Shown piece by piece: positions 1-8,293 of a DNA stretch of 64,000 bases. The DNA comes from Sinorhizobium fredii USDA 205 (GTDB lineage: Bacteria; Pseudomonadota; Alphaproteobacteria; Rhizobiales; Rhizobiaceae): positions 62,001 through 126,000 of the forward strand of contig NZ_AUTC01000189.1 in NCBI RefSeq assembly GCF_001461695.1, written 5' to 3'. The stretch's first letter is position 1. Every line of letters begins with the position of its first letter. The notes below the pieces were generated by a model that saw nothing but the letters and a program-made list of their open reading frames with translations, had not been told where the DNA came from and ran no database searches. Position numbers and translations under genes: made by a program.

Positions 1-878
1 ACGGCGACACGCGCGACAGCCTGCCCTTCGGCCCCTTCGATCCGGCGCGCCACCGCACGTTCGAGGCGAGCCTGCGCGCCCGCGTCGAAAAACGAACGGC
101 GCTGAAGCTCGGCTATATCGAACAGCTCTATACCTTCGGCGACCGCGGACGCCAGCGCCTGCCGGGTGAAGAAGGCAAGCACATGGTCTCCGTCGGCTAC
201 CTGGCGCTGACCCGTACCGATGCCGAAAACAACGAGAGGCTGGCGGAGGCCGGCGCCCATTGGCGGGACTGGTACGGCTATCTGCCCTGGGAAGACTGGC
301 GGCAGGGACGTCCTGCAGTGCTCGACCAGACGATCCTGCCAGCCCTTGCCCGCTGGGAAGCCGGTCTTGCCGGCGACGAGAGATCCGCGGCAAACGTACA
401 ACGCCGGTCGCGCGTGCGGCTGGCGTTCGGCCTCGACGATTTTCCGTGGGACGAGGAGCGCGTGCTGGAACGCTACGAACTGCTCTATGAAGCGGGGCTG
501 GTGCGCGAGGCGGTGATCGACGGCCATTGCCGCGAAACGGACAAGCCAGCGGCGGGGCTGGCGATGCGGCACGACCATCGCCGCATCGTCGCAACGGCCG
601 TCGCCCGGCTGCGTGGCAAGATCAAGTACCGGCCGGTGGTTTTCGAACTGATGCCGCCGGAATTCACCCTTACGGATCTTCAGGCGACGGTCGAGGCGAT
701 CTCCGGCCGCCATCTGCACAAGCAGAACTTCCGCCGGCTGGTCGAGGGCGCGGAACTGGTCGAGCCAACGGGAGGATCGCTCGCCTCGACTGGCGGCCGG
801 CCGGCCGCGCTCTTCCGCTTCCGACGACAGATCCTCGATGAACGCCCTGCGCCCGGCCTCAAGGTGGGTGGACGGTGA
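1..878 (+). CDS. nrtR: NrtR-type transcriptional regulator of NAD metabolism, 5' end outside the window
   Basis: The reading frame is already open at the left edge, so the true start lies upstream. The visible part has the end of a Nudix-fold domain (GYIEQLYTFGDRGR, then VSVGYLAL) and a C-terminal winged-helix region (about the last 100 residues, KYRPVVFELMPPEFTLTDLQ and GRHLHKQNFRRLV). This is the layout of NrtR, a repressor that uses a Nudix domain to sense ADP-ribose-type ligands and controls NAD synthesis. The Nudix box seems to have lost its catalytic glutamates (LPFGPFDPARHRTFEASLRA), which suits a sensor rather than a hydrolase. It lies next to nadABC, whose promoter carries a long palindrome. 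Assignment is from domain pattern and context. A plain Nudix-family protein is the alternative. Confidence 0.82.
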   Translation, partial: GDTRDSLPFGPFDPARHRTFEASLRARVEKRTALKLGYIEQLYTFGDRGRQRLPGEEGKHMVSVGYLALTRTDAENNERLAEAGAHWRDWYGYLPWEDWRQGRPAVLDQTILPALARWEAGLAGDERSAANVQRRSRVRLAFGLDDFPWDEERVLERYELLYEAGLVREAVIDGHCRETDKPAAGLAMRHDHRRIVATAVARLRGKIKYRPVVFELMPPEFTLTDLQATVEAISGRHLHKQNFRRLVEGAELVEPTGGSLASTGGRPAALFRFRRQILDERPAPGLKVGGR

Positions 879-881
879 ATT

Positions 882-1403
882 CTACTTAATGACCGCGCAG
901 GCGAGACGGTCGCCGGCATCTCCGGCCGGCTGGCTGCGGTTGTCGTCGGAGCGTGCATGGATGACCAGGGCACGTCCGCGAATGGCCGTTCGCTTGTCGT
1001 CGAGCGAGACGAAGCTGTTGAACACCTGGGCACGCAATACGCCGTCGGCCCCGACGAACTGATTGGGCATGTCGCCGGCATGCGGGCCGTGGGCAGCGAG
1101 GAAGCCGTGCTCGGCGCCCTCATCTCCGTCGAGAAAATGCTTGCCGGCAGACTCGAAGCCGTCTGCGACGTCGCATCGCCCCGTTTCGTGAACATGGAAG
1201 GCCACCCAGGTATCCTTGGGAAGGCCGCTGACCTCCATCTCGATCAGCACACCCTTGCCGCCAGAGGTCAATGTCGCCCGTCCGGTGTCCGTGCCGTCCT
1301 TGCCGACGAATTCGGCCGTCGCCGTCTGCGATGATTGTTGCGCCGAGGCAGCCGCCGCCAGCCCCACGGCAGCGGCGAGCGCGATTACCACCCTGATCAT
1401 CAT
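882..1403 (-). CDS. sodC: Periplasmic Cu/Zn superoxide dismutase
   Basis: The 173-residue product starts with a cleavable signal peptide (MMIRVVIALAAAVGLAAAASA). The start at 1403 is chosen because GAGGAAGG lies just upstream; a longer open frame begins at 1466 but has no such site. Copper and zinc ligands are recognisable: AFHVHETGRCD, AGKHF, and the HAGDMPN segment corresponding to HAGDLPN. The final VIHARSDDNRSQPAG...LACAVIK matches the family C-terminus and supplies the second disulfide cysteine. The enzyme removes superoxide in the periplasm. It is read in the same direction as nadC after a 95-bp gap and converges on the regulator gene, with only 3 bp between the two stop codons. Confidence 0.9.
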   Translation of the reverse strand: MMIRVVIALAAAVGLAAAASAQQSSQTATAEFVGKDGTDTGRATLTSGGKGVLIEMEVSGLPKDTWVAFHVHETGRCDVADGFESAGKHFLDGDEGAEHGFLAAHGPHAGDMPNQFVGADGVLRAQVFNSFVSLDDKRTAIRGRALVIHARSDDNRSQPAGDAGDRLACAVIK

Positions 1404-1498
1404 CGTTCCTTCCTCGCTGTCGGTTTGAGAAGCAACGCGCGGTTGCCCATCTCGTTCCAACGGCAATTTCGGAGATAGGCCGGTAGACGAGCCCGCAG

Positions 1499-2458
1499 TC
1501 AGACCGAAATATCGAGCCCGATGTCGAGGGTCGGTGCCGCCATGGTGATCTTCGACGTCGAGATATAGTCGACGCCGGTCTCGGCGATCGCGCGGATCGT
1601 CTCGATCTTGACATTGCCGGACGCCTCGAGCCGGGTGCGGCGCGGGTCGTCAGCATAGGCGGCGGCGCTCAGCCCCCAATGTCCGGCATTGACGGCCACC
1701 GCCTCGCGCAGGAGCTCCGGGCCCATATTGTCGAGCAGGATGACGTCGGGTGCGGCGGTCAGCGCCTCGCGCATCTGCGCCAGCCCCTCCACTTCGACCT
1801 CGACCTTGACCAGATGCCCGCAATAGGCACGGGCCGCACGGATGGCGCCGGCGACACCGCCTGAAACTGCGATATGATTGTCCTTGATCAGCACCGCGTC
1901 ATCCAGGCCGTAGCGATGGTTGGAGCCCCCGCCGAGCCGAACGGCGTATTTCTCGAGCGCCCGAAGGCCGGGAATGGTCTTGCGGGTGCAGCAGACCTTC
2001 GCCGCCGTATGGGCGATTTCGTCGGCGAACTTCGCCGTGTAGCTGGCAATCCCGGAAAGGTGCATGAGGAAATTGAGGGCGACCCGCTCGCCCGAAAGCA
2101 CGCCCCGCGCCCGACCGGAGATGCGCGCAATCGTGGTGCCCGGTGCGACGCGATCGCCATCGGCAACCAGCGCTTCGAAGCGGATCGAAGGCTCGACGAG
2201 GCGGAAGGCAGTGCGCGCCAGCTCCAGTCCGGCAACGACGCCCGCTTCGCGCACGCTCATCGTCGCGGTCGCCGTCATGTCCGGTCCGATGGTCGCCAAG
2301 GTGGTAATGTCGCCGGCTCGGCCGAGGTCTTCGAGGAGCGCAGCTTTCACCTGCTCCTCGACCATGAGGGCGGGCAGTTCCGGAAGTAGGGCGACGGTCA
2401 TGAGCTTCTTTCCGATTTCGTCGTTTGTCTGCGCGGCAGAAAGAGCCGCCGGCGTCAC
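1499..2458 (-). CDS. nadC: Nicotinate-nucleotide pyrophosphorylase (quinolinate phosphoribosyltransferase)
   Basis: Third enzyme of de novo NAD synthesis, converting quinolinate and PRPP to nicotinate mononucleotide. Characteristic segments, counted from the GTG at 2458, are NFLMHLSGIA (129-138), CTRKTIPGLRALEKYAV (157-173) and GGGSNHRYGLDDAVLIKDN (177-195). The C-terminal part has VEVEVEGLAQ and VDYISTSKIT, usual for the type II PRTase barrel. The GTG overlaps the nadB stop (GTGA), which fits translational coupling. An ATG at 2401, preceded by GGAAAGAAG, would give a 300-residue protein closer to the usual family length, so the start is uncertain. It is the last gene of nadABC. Confidence 0.93.
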   Translation of the reverse strand: MTPAALSAAQTNDEIGKKLMTVALLPELPALMVEEQVKAALLEDLGRAGDITTLATIGPDMTATATMSVREAGVVAGLELARTAFRLVEPSIRFEALVADGDRVAPGTTIARISGRARGVLSGERVALNFLMHLSGIASYTAKFADEIAHTAAKVCCTRKTIPGLRALEKYAVRLGGGSNHRYGLDDAVLIKDNHIAVSGGVAGAIRAARAYCGHLVKVEVEVEGLAQMREALTAAPDVILLDNMGPELLREAVAVNAGHWGLSAAAYADDPRRTRLEASGNVKIETIRAIAETGVDYISTSKITMAAPTLDIGLDISV

Positions 2459-4052
2459 GCCGACTCCGTCTCAGCGGCCTCGGCGGCCAGGCGCTCCGCC
2501 TGCGCGAGCGTCAGATAGGTGCGCCGCTGCCATTCTGGACGCTCCTCCGGGCAATCGGCGCGGAAATGTCCGCCGCGGCTTTCGGTGCGCTGCAGGGCGG
2601 CGACGGCGATGAGTTTGGCCGTGGTGATGATATTGGCGAAGCGCAGCCGCGTATTGACCCGCTCCAGTTCGGCGATCTCGCGGATCGCCTGCAGCAGGCC
2701 TTCCCGCGTGCGCACAACGCCGACGCATTCGCTCATCAACCCGCGCAGTCGCTTGAAGGGTGGGCTGTCCTCGACGGTCACCGGATCGTCGTTCTCGCCG
2801 GCATTGTCTCCCCATTCCGTCAGTTTCGGAGTCGGGAGCGTACCCTTGATGTTTTCGGCAATCCGCGCCGCGAAGACCACCGCCTCGAGCAGCGAGTTGG
2901 AGGCAAGCCGATTGGCGCCATGGACGCCTGTCGAGGTCACCTCGCCGGCCGCCCAGAGGCCATCGATCGAGGTGCGGCCTTCGCCGTCGGTCAGCACGCC
3001 GCCCATGTGGTAATGGACCGCCGGAGCGACCGGGATCGGTTGCGTCACCGGATCGATCCCAGCCGCCATGCAGGAGGCATAGACGGTCGGGAACATGTCC
3101 GGGAAATGCTTGCCGATCGCCTTGGTGCAGTCGAGGAAGGCGCCGCGCCCGGCCTTGACTTCGTCAAAGACGCCGCGGGAAACGACGTCGCGCGGTGCAA
3201 GCTCGCCATCCGGATGGATATCGAGCATGAAGCGGCGGCCCTTCGAATTGACGAGGATCGCACCGTCGCCGCGCAAAGCCTCGGTCGCGAGCGGTGCCGG
3301 ATCCTTGCCGATGTCGATCGCGGTCGGGTGGAACTGCACGAATTCCGGATCGGCGATGATCGCACCCGCCCGTGCCGCCATGCCGACGCCTTGGCCGCAG
3401 GCTTCCCAGGGATTGGTGGTGACGGCGTAAAGGTGGCCGAGGCCGCCGGAGCAAAGCACGACGGCGCGGGCCGGGAAGGAAACGCGGGTCTTCGACTGGC
3501 CGGCATCCGGCCGCGCGAAACGCCGGAAATGAAGCGCCCCTCGCGCACCAGTTCCTCGACCACATAGCCTTCGATGACGCGGATCGACGGGGTCCTGCGC
3601 ACGGCGGCGATCAGCGCCTCCATGATCGCCTTGCCGGCCATGTCGCCCTTGACGCGCACGATGCGCCGCTCGGAATGCGCCGCCTCGCGCGACAAGACCA
3701 GCTTGCCCTCGAGATCCCGGTCGAAGGGCACGCCATATTCAAGCAAATCGTGGATGCGCGCCGGACCTTCGGCAACCATCATCCGGGTCATCTTCTCGTC
3801 GACGATGCCGGCCCCTGCGGCCATGGTATCGGCGACATGCTTCTCAAACGTATCGCCGGTGCTCATCGCCGCGGCGATCCCGCCTTGGGCCCAGGCGGAG
3901 GAGGCACCGTGGCCGATCGGCGCGGCGGCAAGAATGGTGACGGGACGCGGCGCCAGCTTCAGCGCGCAGAAAAGTCCGGCAAGGCCGCCGCCGACGATGA
4001 CGATGTCATCGATCCCGTTGAAGGATTGCGGACGAAAATGGTCGGTCAGCAT
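2455..4052 (-). pseudogene. nadB: L-aspartate oxidase gene, interrupted by one frameshift
   Basis: The FAD enzyme oxidises L-aspartate to iminoaspartate, the substrate of NadA. Translation from ATG 4052 (GGAGGAG 10 nt upstream) gives the FAD-binding start DDIVIVGGGLAGLFCALKLA and continues through ELVREGRFISGV. The same protein then resumes one frame over as ARPDAGQSKTRVSF, ALVVLC-like LCSGGLGHLYA and HYHMGGVLTDGEGRTSIDG, ending at 2455. Joining needs one extra base around 3517-3521, where the coding strand reads GGCGTTTCGCG. As read, the product is cut off at 3045. Everything else is intact and nadA and nadC look functional, so an assembly or homopolymer error is a strong alternative to a real mutation. 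Confidence 0.88.
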
Positions 4053-4104
4053 GGCTTGGTAACTCCTCCAACGGCCCTGCATGCACTGGGCGGCCCAGTG
4101 CCGA

Positions 4105-5184
4105 TTACTGCTTGAGGTTCACCATTCGCTCGACGGCAAGGCGTGCACGGTCGGCGATCGCCGGATCAACCAGAACCTCTTCCCTCATGTTGAGCAGGCT
4201 GTCGAGAATTTTCGGCAGCGTGATGCGCTTCATGTGCGGACAGAGGTTGCACGGCTTGACGAAATCGACGCCTTGAACTTCCGCCTGAATGTTCGACGCC
4301 ATCGAGCATTCGGTGACGAGCAGCACCCGCTGCGGCCGCTTGTCCTTGACATAGTTGATCATACCCGAGGTGGAGCCGGAGAAATCACAGACTTCGATCA
4401 CATCCGGATGGCATTCGGGATGGCCGATGATCTCGATGCCGGGATTGGCCTCCTTGTAGGCGAGAAGCTCGGCCGCCGTGAAGCGCTCATGAACCTCGCA
4501 ATGGCCCTTCCAGGTCAGGATTTTTTTATTGGTGTGACGTGCAACGTTCATCGCCAGGTATTCGTCCGGAATGCAGAGCACCGTGTCGGATTCGAGACTC
4601 TCGACAACGGCGAGCACGTTGGACGAGGTGCAGCAGATATCCGTCTCCGCCTTCACGTCCGCCGAGGTGTTGACATAGGTGACGACCGGCACGCCGGGAT
4701 AGCGCTCTTTGAGCAGCCGCACATCGGCGCCGGTGATCGATTCGGAAAGCGAGCAGCCGGCCTTGGCATCGGGGATCAGCACGGTCTTTTCCGGATTGAG
4801 CAGCTTCGAGGTCTCCGCCATGAAGTGCACGCCGCACTGAACGATGATCTCGGCGTCGACCTTGGTAGCGTCGCGGGCGAGTTGCAGCGAATCGCCGACG
4901 ATGTCGGCAACACAGTGAAAAATGTCCGGCGTCTGGTAGTTGTGCGCCAGGATGACGGCGTTGCGCTCTTTCTTCAGCCGGTTGATCGCATGCACGTAGG
5001 GTGCATAGGCCGCCCACTCGAATGCCGGAATGAAGTCCTTGACCTTCTCGTAGAGATGCTCGGTCTCGCGGGCGATCGCCGGCGTGTAAGTGAGGTCGGG
5101 CCTCTCGATGACGCCGTAGCGCGCAGCGGCGCTGACGAACGCTGGGGCGGGTGCTGCGCCCGCGCGAAGGTCAAGACTGGTCAT
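4105..5184 (-). CDS. nadA: Quinolinate synthase, [4Fe-4S]
   Basis: Condenses iminoaspartate with dihydroxyacetone phosphate to quinolinate using an iron-sulfur cluster. The three conserved cluster cysteine regions are present: QCGVHFMAE, ICCTSSNV and KPCNLCPHMK. Other family marks are VILAHNYQTPDI, HPECHPDVIEVCDFSGST and LLVTECSM. The 359-residue form starts at ATG 5184 (MTSLDLRAG), which has GAGAGGAGAG immediately upstream; an upstream ATG at 5205 lies in frame but would put this ribosome site inside the gene. It is first in nadA-nadB-nadC, with 52 bp before nadB, and its promoter contains the palindrome at 5215-5243. Confidence 0.96.
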   Translation of the reverse strand: MTSLDLRAGAAPAPAFVSAAARYGVIERPDLTYTPAIARETEHLYEKVKDFIPAFEWAAYAPYVHAINRLKKERNAVILAHNYQTPDIFHCVADIVGDSLQLARDATKVDAEIIVQCGVHFMAETSKLLNPEKTVLIPDAKAGCSLSESITGADVRLLKERYPGVPVVTYVNTSADVKAETDICCTSSNVLAVVESLESDTVLCIPDEYLAMNVARHTNKKILTWKGHCEVHERFTAAELLAYKEANPGIEIIGHPECHPDVIEVCDFSGSTSGMINYVKDKRPQRVLLVTECSMASNIQAEVQGVDFVKPCNLCPHMKRITLPKILDSLLNMREEVLVDPAIADRARLAVERMVNLKQ

Positions 5185-5214
5185 CGAGCTCTCCTCTCTC
5201 GCCATTTCCGGTTA

Positions 5215-5243
5215 CTAATTATGCTCAAACTGAGCATAATTAG
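5215..5243 (-). promoter_or_regulatory. Probable NrtR operator in the nadABC promoter
   Basis: A perfect inverted repeat with 13-bp arms (CTAATTATGCTCA and its complement) around the trinucleotide AAC sits 31 bp upstream of nadA. On the nadA strand it lies between a TTGACC -35-like hexamer (5243-5248) and a CATAAT -10-like hexamer (5218-5223), so bound repressor would block RNA polymerase. The NrtR-like regulator gene is 4 kb away beside the operon, which makes it the obvious candidate binder. The palindrome is seen directly; the protein that binds it is inferred. Confidence 0.72.
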
Positions 5244-5317
5244 GTCAAAACAAAAGCGGCTGAGCCGCCGGGGACTGATTTAGAAAGTTTTGTGACAGAT
5301 TTCAAGGATCGAATGTC

Positions 5318-5340
5318 GCGCCCGAGATATTCTCGGGCGC
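5318..5340 (-). terminator. Hairpin downstream of the MFS gene
   Basis: A 10-bp perfect stem (GCGCCCGAGA with its complement) around a 3-nt loop begins 12 bp after the MFS stop. No strong T-tract follows on the minus strand, so it may be a weak or factor-assisted terminator protecting the nadA promoter region from readthrough. Confidence 0.45.
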
Positions 5341-5352
5341 ATCGGATCGGCT

Positions 5353-6585
5353 TCAAGCCACGACCGGGCGCGCGACGCCTCTCTCCTCGATCGGCCAATG
5401 GACGATCGCCGCAAAGACGCCGAGCGCGACCCCCAGCCACCAGACCGGATCGTAGGATCCAAGCCGATCATAGAGATAGCCGCCCATCCAGACGCCGAGG
5501 AAGGAGCCGACCTGGTGCGAGAGGAAGACGATGCCGCCGAGCAGCCCGAGATGGCGGGTGCCGAACATGATGGCCACCAATGCGTTGGTCGGCGGCACCG
5601 TCGACAGCCACAACAGTCCCATAACGATCGCGAAGATGACCACAGAGGTCGGCGACTGGGGCAGAAGCAGGAAGGCCGCGACGGCAATCGAGCGACCCAG
5701 GTAGATCCACACCAGGAAATACGGCTTGGAATAGCGCTGGCTGATGAAGCCGGCCGATAGCGAGCCGATGATGTTGAAGAAGCCGATCAAAGCGAGCGCG
5801 ATGACCGCATAGCGCGCATCGATGCCGATATCGCCGAGATAGGCGGGGAAATGCGCCGTGATGAAGGCGACCTGATAGCCGCAGACGAAGAAACCGGAGA
5901 CAAGCAGCAGATAGCTCCTGTGTCCAAAAGCTTCCTTTATAGCCTCGCCGACGGTCTGCTTGGACAGCGCTTCGGAATGCCGTCCGGACATGGCATTGCC
6001 GCGCAACGGAATGGCGAAGAGCGGCACGAGCAGCATCAGGAAGCCGAGATAGACGAGACTGTCGGACCAGCCATAGGCGGAAATGAGCCCTTGGCTCAGC
6101 GGCGCAAACAGGAACATGCCGGCCGACCCCGCCGCCGTACCGATGCCGAAGACGAACGAACGGTGATGGGGCGCGACATTGCGCGCGAAGGCGGAGAGCA
6201 CGATGCCGAAGGAACCGGAAGCAACGCCGAGACCGACGAGGACGCCGCCGCCGACATGCAGCCAGATCGGCGCACTGGCGAAGGCCATGATGAACAGACC
6301 GCTGGAATAGAGAAGACCGGATAGCGCCAGCATGCGCCAGGTGCCAAACTTGTCAGCCAGTGCCCCGAAGAAGGGCTGGCCGAGGCCCCAGAAGAGATTC
6401 TGGATGGCCATGGCAAGGCCGAAGGTCGTCCGATCCCAGCCGGTGTCGGCGAGCATCGGCAACTGAAAGAAGCCCATGGCCGAACGCGGACCGAAGGTCA
6501 GCATCGCGATCATGGAACCGGCAGCGATGATCAGCCAAGGCAGGTGATCAGTCGCATGCTTGGCGGCTGGGGTGGCAGCGGACAT
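5353..6585 (-). CDS. Major facilitator superfamily transporter, oxalate/formate or monocarboxylate antiporter-like
   Basis: A 410-residue integral membrane protein with about twelve hydrophobic segments in two halves. The loop after TM2 has GALADKFGTWRML, the MFS motif A, and a related sequence SAGFISQRYSKPYF occurs in the second half. Start at ATG 6585 (MSAATPAAKHATDH) is preferred because GGAGC lies 5 nt upstream; an earlier in-frame ATG at 6666 adds a tail without a site. The segment pattern recalls OFA/MCT-type carriers, but the substrate cannot be read from sequence. It stands alone between the NAD operon promoter and a MOSC gene. Confidence 0.85.
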   Translation of the reverse strand: MSAATPAAKHATDHLPWLIIAAGSMIAMLTFGPRSAMGFFQLPMLADTGWDRTTFGLAMAIQNLFWGLGQPFFGALADKFGTWRMLALSGLLYSSGLFIMAFASAPIWLHVGGGVLVGLGVASGSFGIVLSAFARNVAPHHRSFVFGIGTAAGSAGMFLFAPLSQGLISAYGWSDSLVYLGFLMLLVPLFAIPLRGNAMSGRHSEALSKQTVGEAIKEAFGHRSYLLLVSGFFVCGYQVAFITAHFPAYLGDIGIDARYAVIALALIGFFNIIGSLSAGFISQRYSKPYFLVWIYLGRSIAVAAFLLLPQSPTSVVIFAIVMGLLWLSTVPPTNALVAIMFGTRHLGLLGGIVFLSHQVGSFLGVWMGGYLYDRLGSYDPVWWLGVALGVFAAIVHWPIEERGVARPVVA

Positions 6586-6706
6586 AGGAAGCTCCGATTT
6601 TTTGAGGGGCCATCCTATGGCGGCGCACAATCTGCGCAAAGCCAAATTAATTGACGATGCAATCACAGGAATTGATGGCGGACCGCGCGAAGCCGTGAAA
6701 TGCGGC

Positions 6707-7558
6707 TCAACCGGCGCTGCGTATCTTCATCGGCCAACGCTCGGTGCGTCGGCTCACAACCCTGGCCTCGTCGGCGATCCTGACGATCCCCTCGCCCCTT
6801 GGCACGGCATTCCAGCCGAAGAGCACGCCCGGCACGCGGCGATCCGCGGACATGCGCTTTTCCGCGAGCCCCTGAATCGGATTGCCGCCGATGCGTTCGC
6901 CGGTCGTCTGATCCTGCGTGGTCATGATGCATCGCGCGCAGGGTTTGACGAGATCAAAGGCGATGCCGGCGATCTCAAGGCTTTCCCACAGGTCTTCGGC
7001 CCAGGGCTCATCGCAGTCGACGAGGATGTTGGTGCGGAAGCGCTCCATGCCGACCGGCTCCTGGCCCTTCTCGACGAGCGTTCGGTTGAGGTCTGCCAGC
7101 GAACCGGTCGTCGTGATCAGAACCGGAAAGCCGTCGGCGAACCCGACCGGCGCGGCGGTGCCGGCCCATTCGGCGCCGACGAAGCGCTCGGCCTCCTCGT
7201 CCATATGCACGAGCTTGACCGGCCGCCCGAACCAGGCCGACAGCGTTTCGTTCGCGTCGTCATCGGCAAGGGCAGCATTCACGTCGCTTGACCAGACGCG
7301 AACATCGACCCGGCTCTCCGGATCGAAGCGGACGGAGATTTCGTTGTCATTCATCTTCAGGTGAAGGCCGCCATCGATGTGCGTCGCTTCGACCTGAGCC
7401 AGCGCCTGTAGTTCGCGCTGGGTGATGAACTGGCCATCAGGCTCGACGACCATGAATCGCCGGTCGCCTGCCAACCCGTCGAGATTGACCGTCACGGCGG
7501 TTTGCGGCACGGCGCGACCGCTTTTCAAGGGGTGGATGTTGAGACCGGTGACTTTCAT
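6707..7558 (-). CDS. MOSC domain protein (YcbX-type, molybdenum-cofactor sulfur carrier fold)
   Basis: The 283-residue protein starts with the MOSC N-terminal beta-barrel (MKVTGLNIHPLKSGRAV, GLAGDRRFMVVEPDGQFITQ). It continues into a MOSC domain with the conserved cysteine segment KPCARCIMTTQDQTTGER around residues 210-227. MOSC proteins of this type bind molybdenum cofactor; YcbX of E. coli detoxifies N-hydroxylated bases and mARC proteins reduce similar compounds. Unlike YcbX there is no C-terminal ferredoxin domain, so an external electron donor would be needed. No operon partner is visible: the upstream HD gene on the same strand ends 78 bp away. Confidence 0.86.
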   Translation of the reverse strand: MKVTGLNIHPLKSGRAVPQTAVTVNLDGLAGDRRFMVVEPDGQFITQRELQALAQVEATHIDGGLHLKMNDNEISVRFDPESRVDVRVWSSDVNAALADDDANETLSAWFGRPVKLVHMDEEAERFVGAEWAGTAAPVGFADGFPVLITTTGSLADLNRTLVEKGQEPVGMERFRTNILVDCDEPWAEDLWESLEIAGIAFDLVKPCARCIMTTQDQTTGERIGGNPIQGLAEKRMSADRRVPGVLFGWNAVPRGEGIVRIADEARVVSRRTERWPMKIRSAG

Positions 7559-7636
7559 CGCGGCTTTCCAGGTTCAGAGATTGATTCAGGCCGCTCGCGA
7601 TCTGATTCACCGCGCGGCAACAACATGTTGAAACAA

Positions 7637-8293
7637 TTAGATTTCATCGAGCAGCATGGCAAGCACGCTGCGCAGCCGCGTTTGCCGCTCCAGCGCCAGG
7701 CGGCGCCCCGCTGCGGTCTGGAAACCGTCGGCGAGACGGAAGAGCTTCGTTTCGAAATGGTCGATCGCAAAGGCCTTGTCGTCGAGCGGCCTGTCCTCGG
7801 CCAAGGGATCGAGCGGATCGTAGAGACCGCTTCCCATGCGACCGGCGATATAGAAGCAGCGCGCGGCACCCACCATACCGATCGCGTCGAGCCGGTCCGC
7901 GTCCTGCAGGATCTTCGCTTCGAGCGTCTCGGGCGCCATGTTGGCGGAGAAGCTGTGGGTCAAAATGGCATGGGCGACGGCTGAAATTTCCAGCGTGCGC
8001 CAGCGGAGGCCGTCCAGGATTTGCCATGCCTTTTCGGCGGCGAGCCGCGATGCCCCGGCCCTGAGCGGCGAATTCTTCTCGACGGCGACGCAATCGTGCA
8101 ACAGCACGGCGGCGGCGAGCTGCCGGCTGTCGCCGCCCTCCTCCGCCTGTATGCGTGCCGCGTTCTTCCAGACCCGAACGAGGTGGGCGGCGTCATGGGA
8201 GCCGTCGTCGCCGGAGAATGCATGCGGCAGAAGCTCGCCGGCAAGCTCGTCATGCGGTGCGAAGGCGGCGGCGAGAGCGTGAAGGCGCGTCAT
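7637..8293 (-). CDS. HD-domain phosphohydrolase, YedJ-like
   Basis: A 218-residue soluble protein of the HD superfamily. The metal-ligand histidines and aspartates are visible as SHDAAHLVRVWKNA near residue 32, AVLLHDC near residue 63 and ILQDADRLDAIGMVGAAR near residue 128. Related proteins are small metal-dependent phosphohydrolases acting on nucleotides, but the substrate of this one is unknown. Its start overlaps the stop of the upstream DUF2339 gene by ATGA, so the two are translated from one message. That coupling is the only clue to role. Confidence 0.85.
   Translation of the reverse strand: MTRLHALAAAFAPHDELAGELLPHAFSGDDGSHDAAHLVRVWKNAARIQAEEGGDSRQLAAAVLLHDCVAVEKNSPLRAGASRLAAEKAWQILDGLRWRTLEISAVAHAILTHSFSANMAPETLEAKILQDADRLDAIGMVGAARCFYIAGRMGSGLYDPLDPLAEDRPLDDKAFAIDHFETKLFRLADGFQTAAGRRLALERQTRLRSVLAMLLDEI

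Noticed and set aside
2425..3567. Long plus-strand frame opposite nadB
   Set aside because: It is the complement of a recognisable nadB/nadC region, has no family features, and high-GC DNA commonly opens this frame.
4081..5283. 400-codon plus-strand frame opposite nadA
   Set aside because: Shadow of nadA; it runs through the operator and has no ribosome site.
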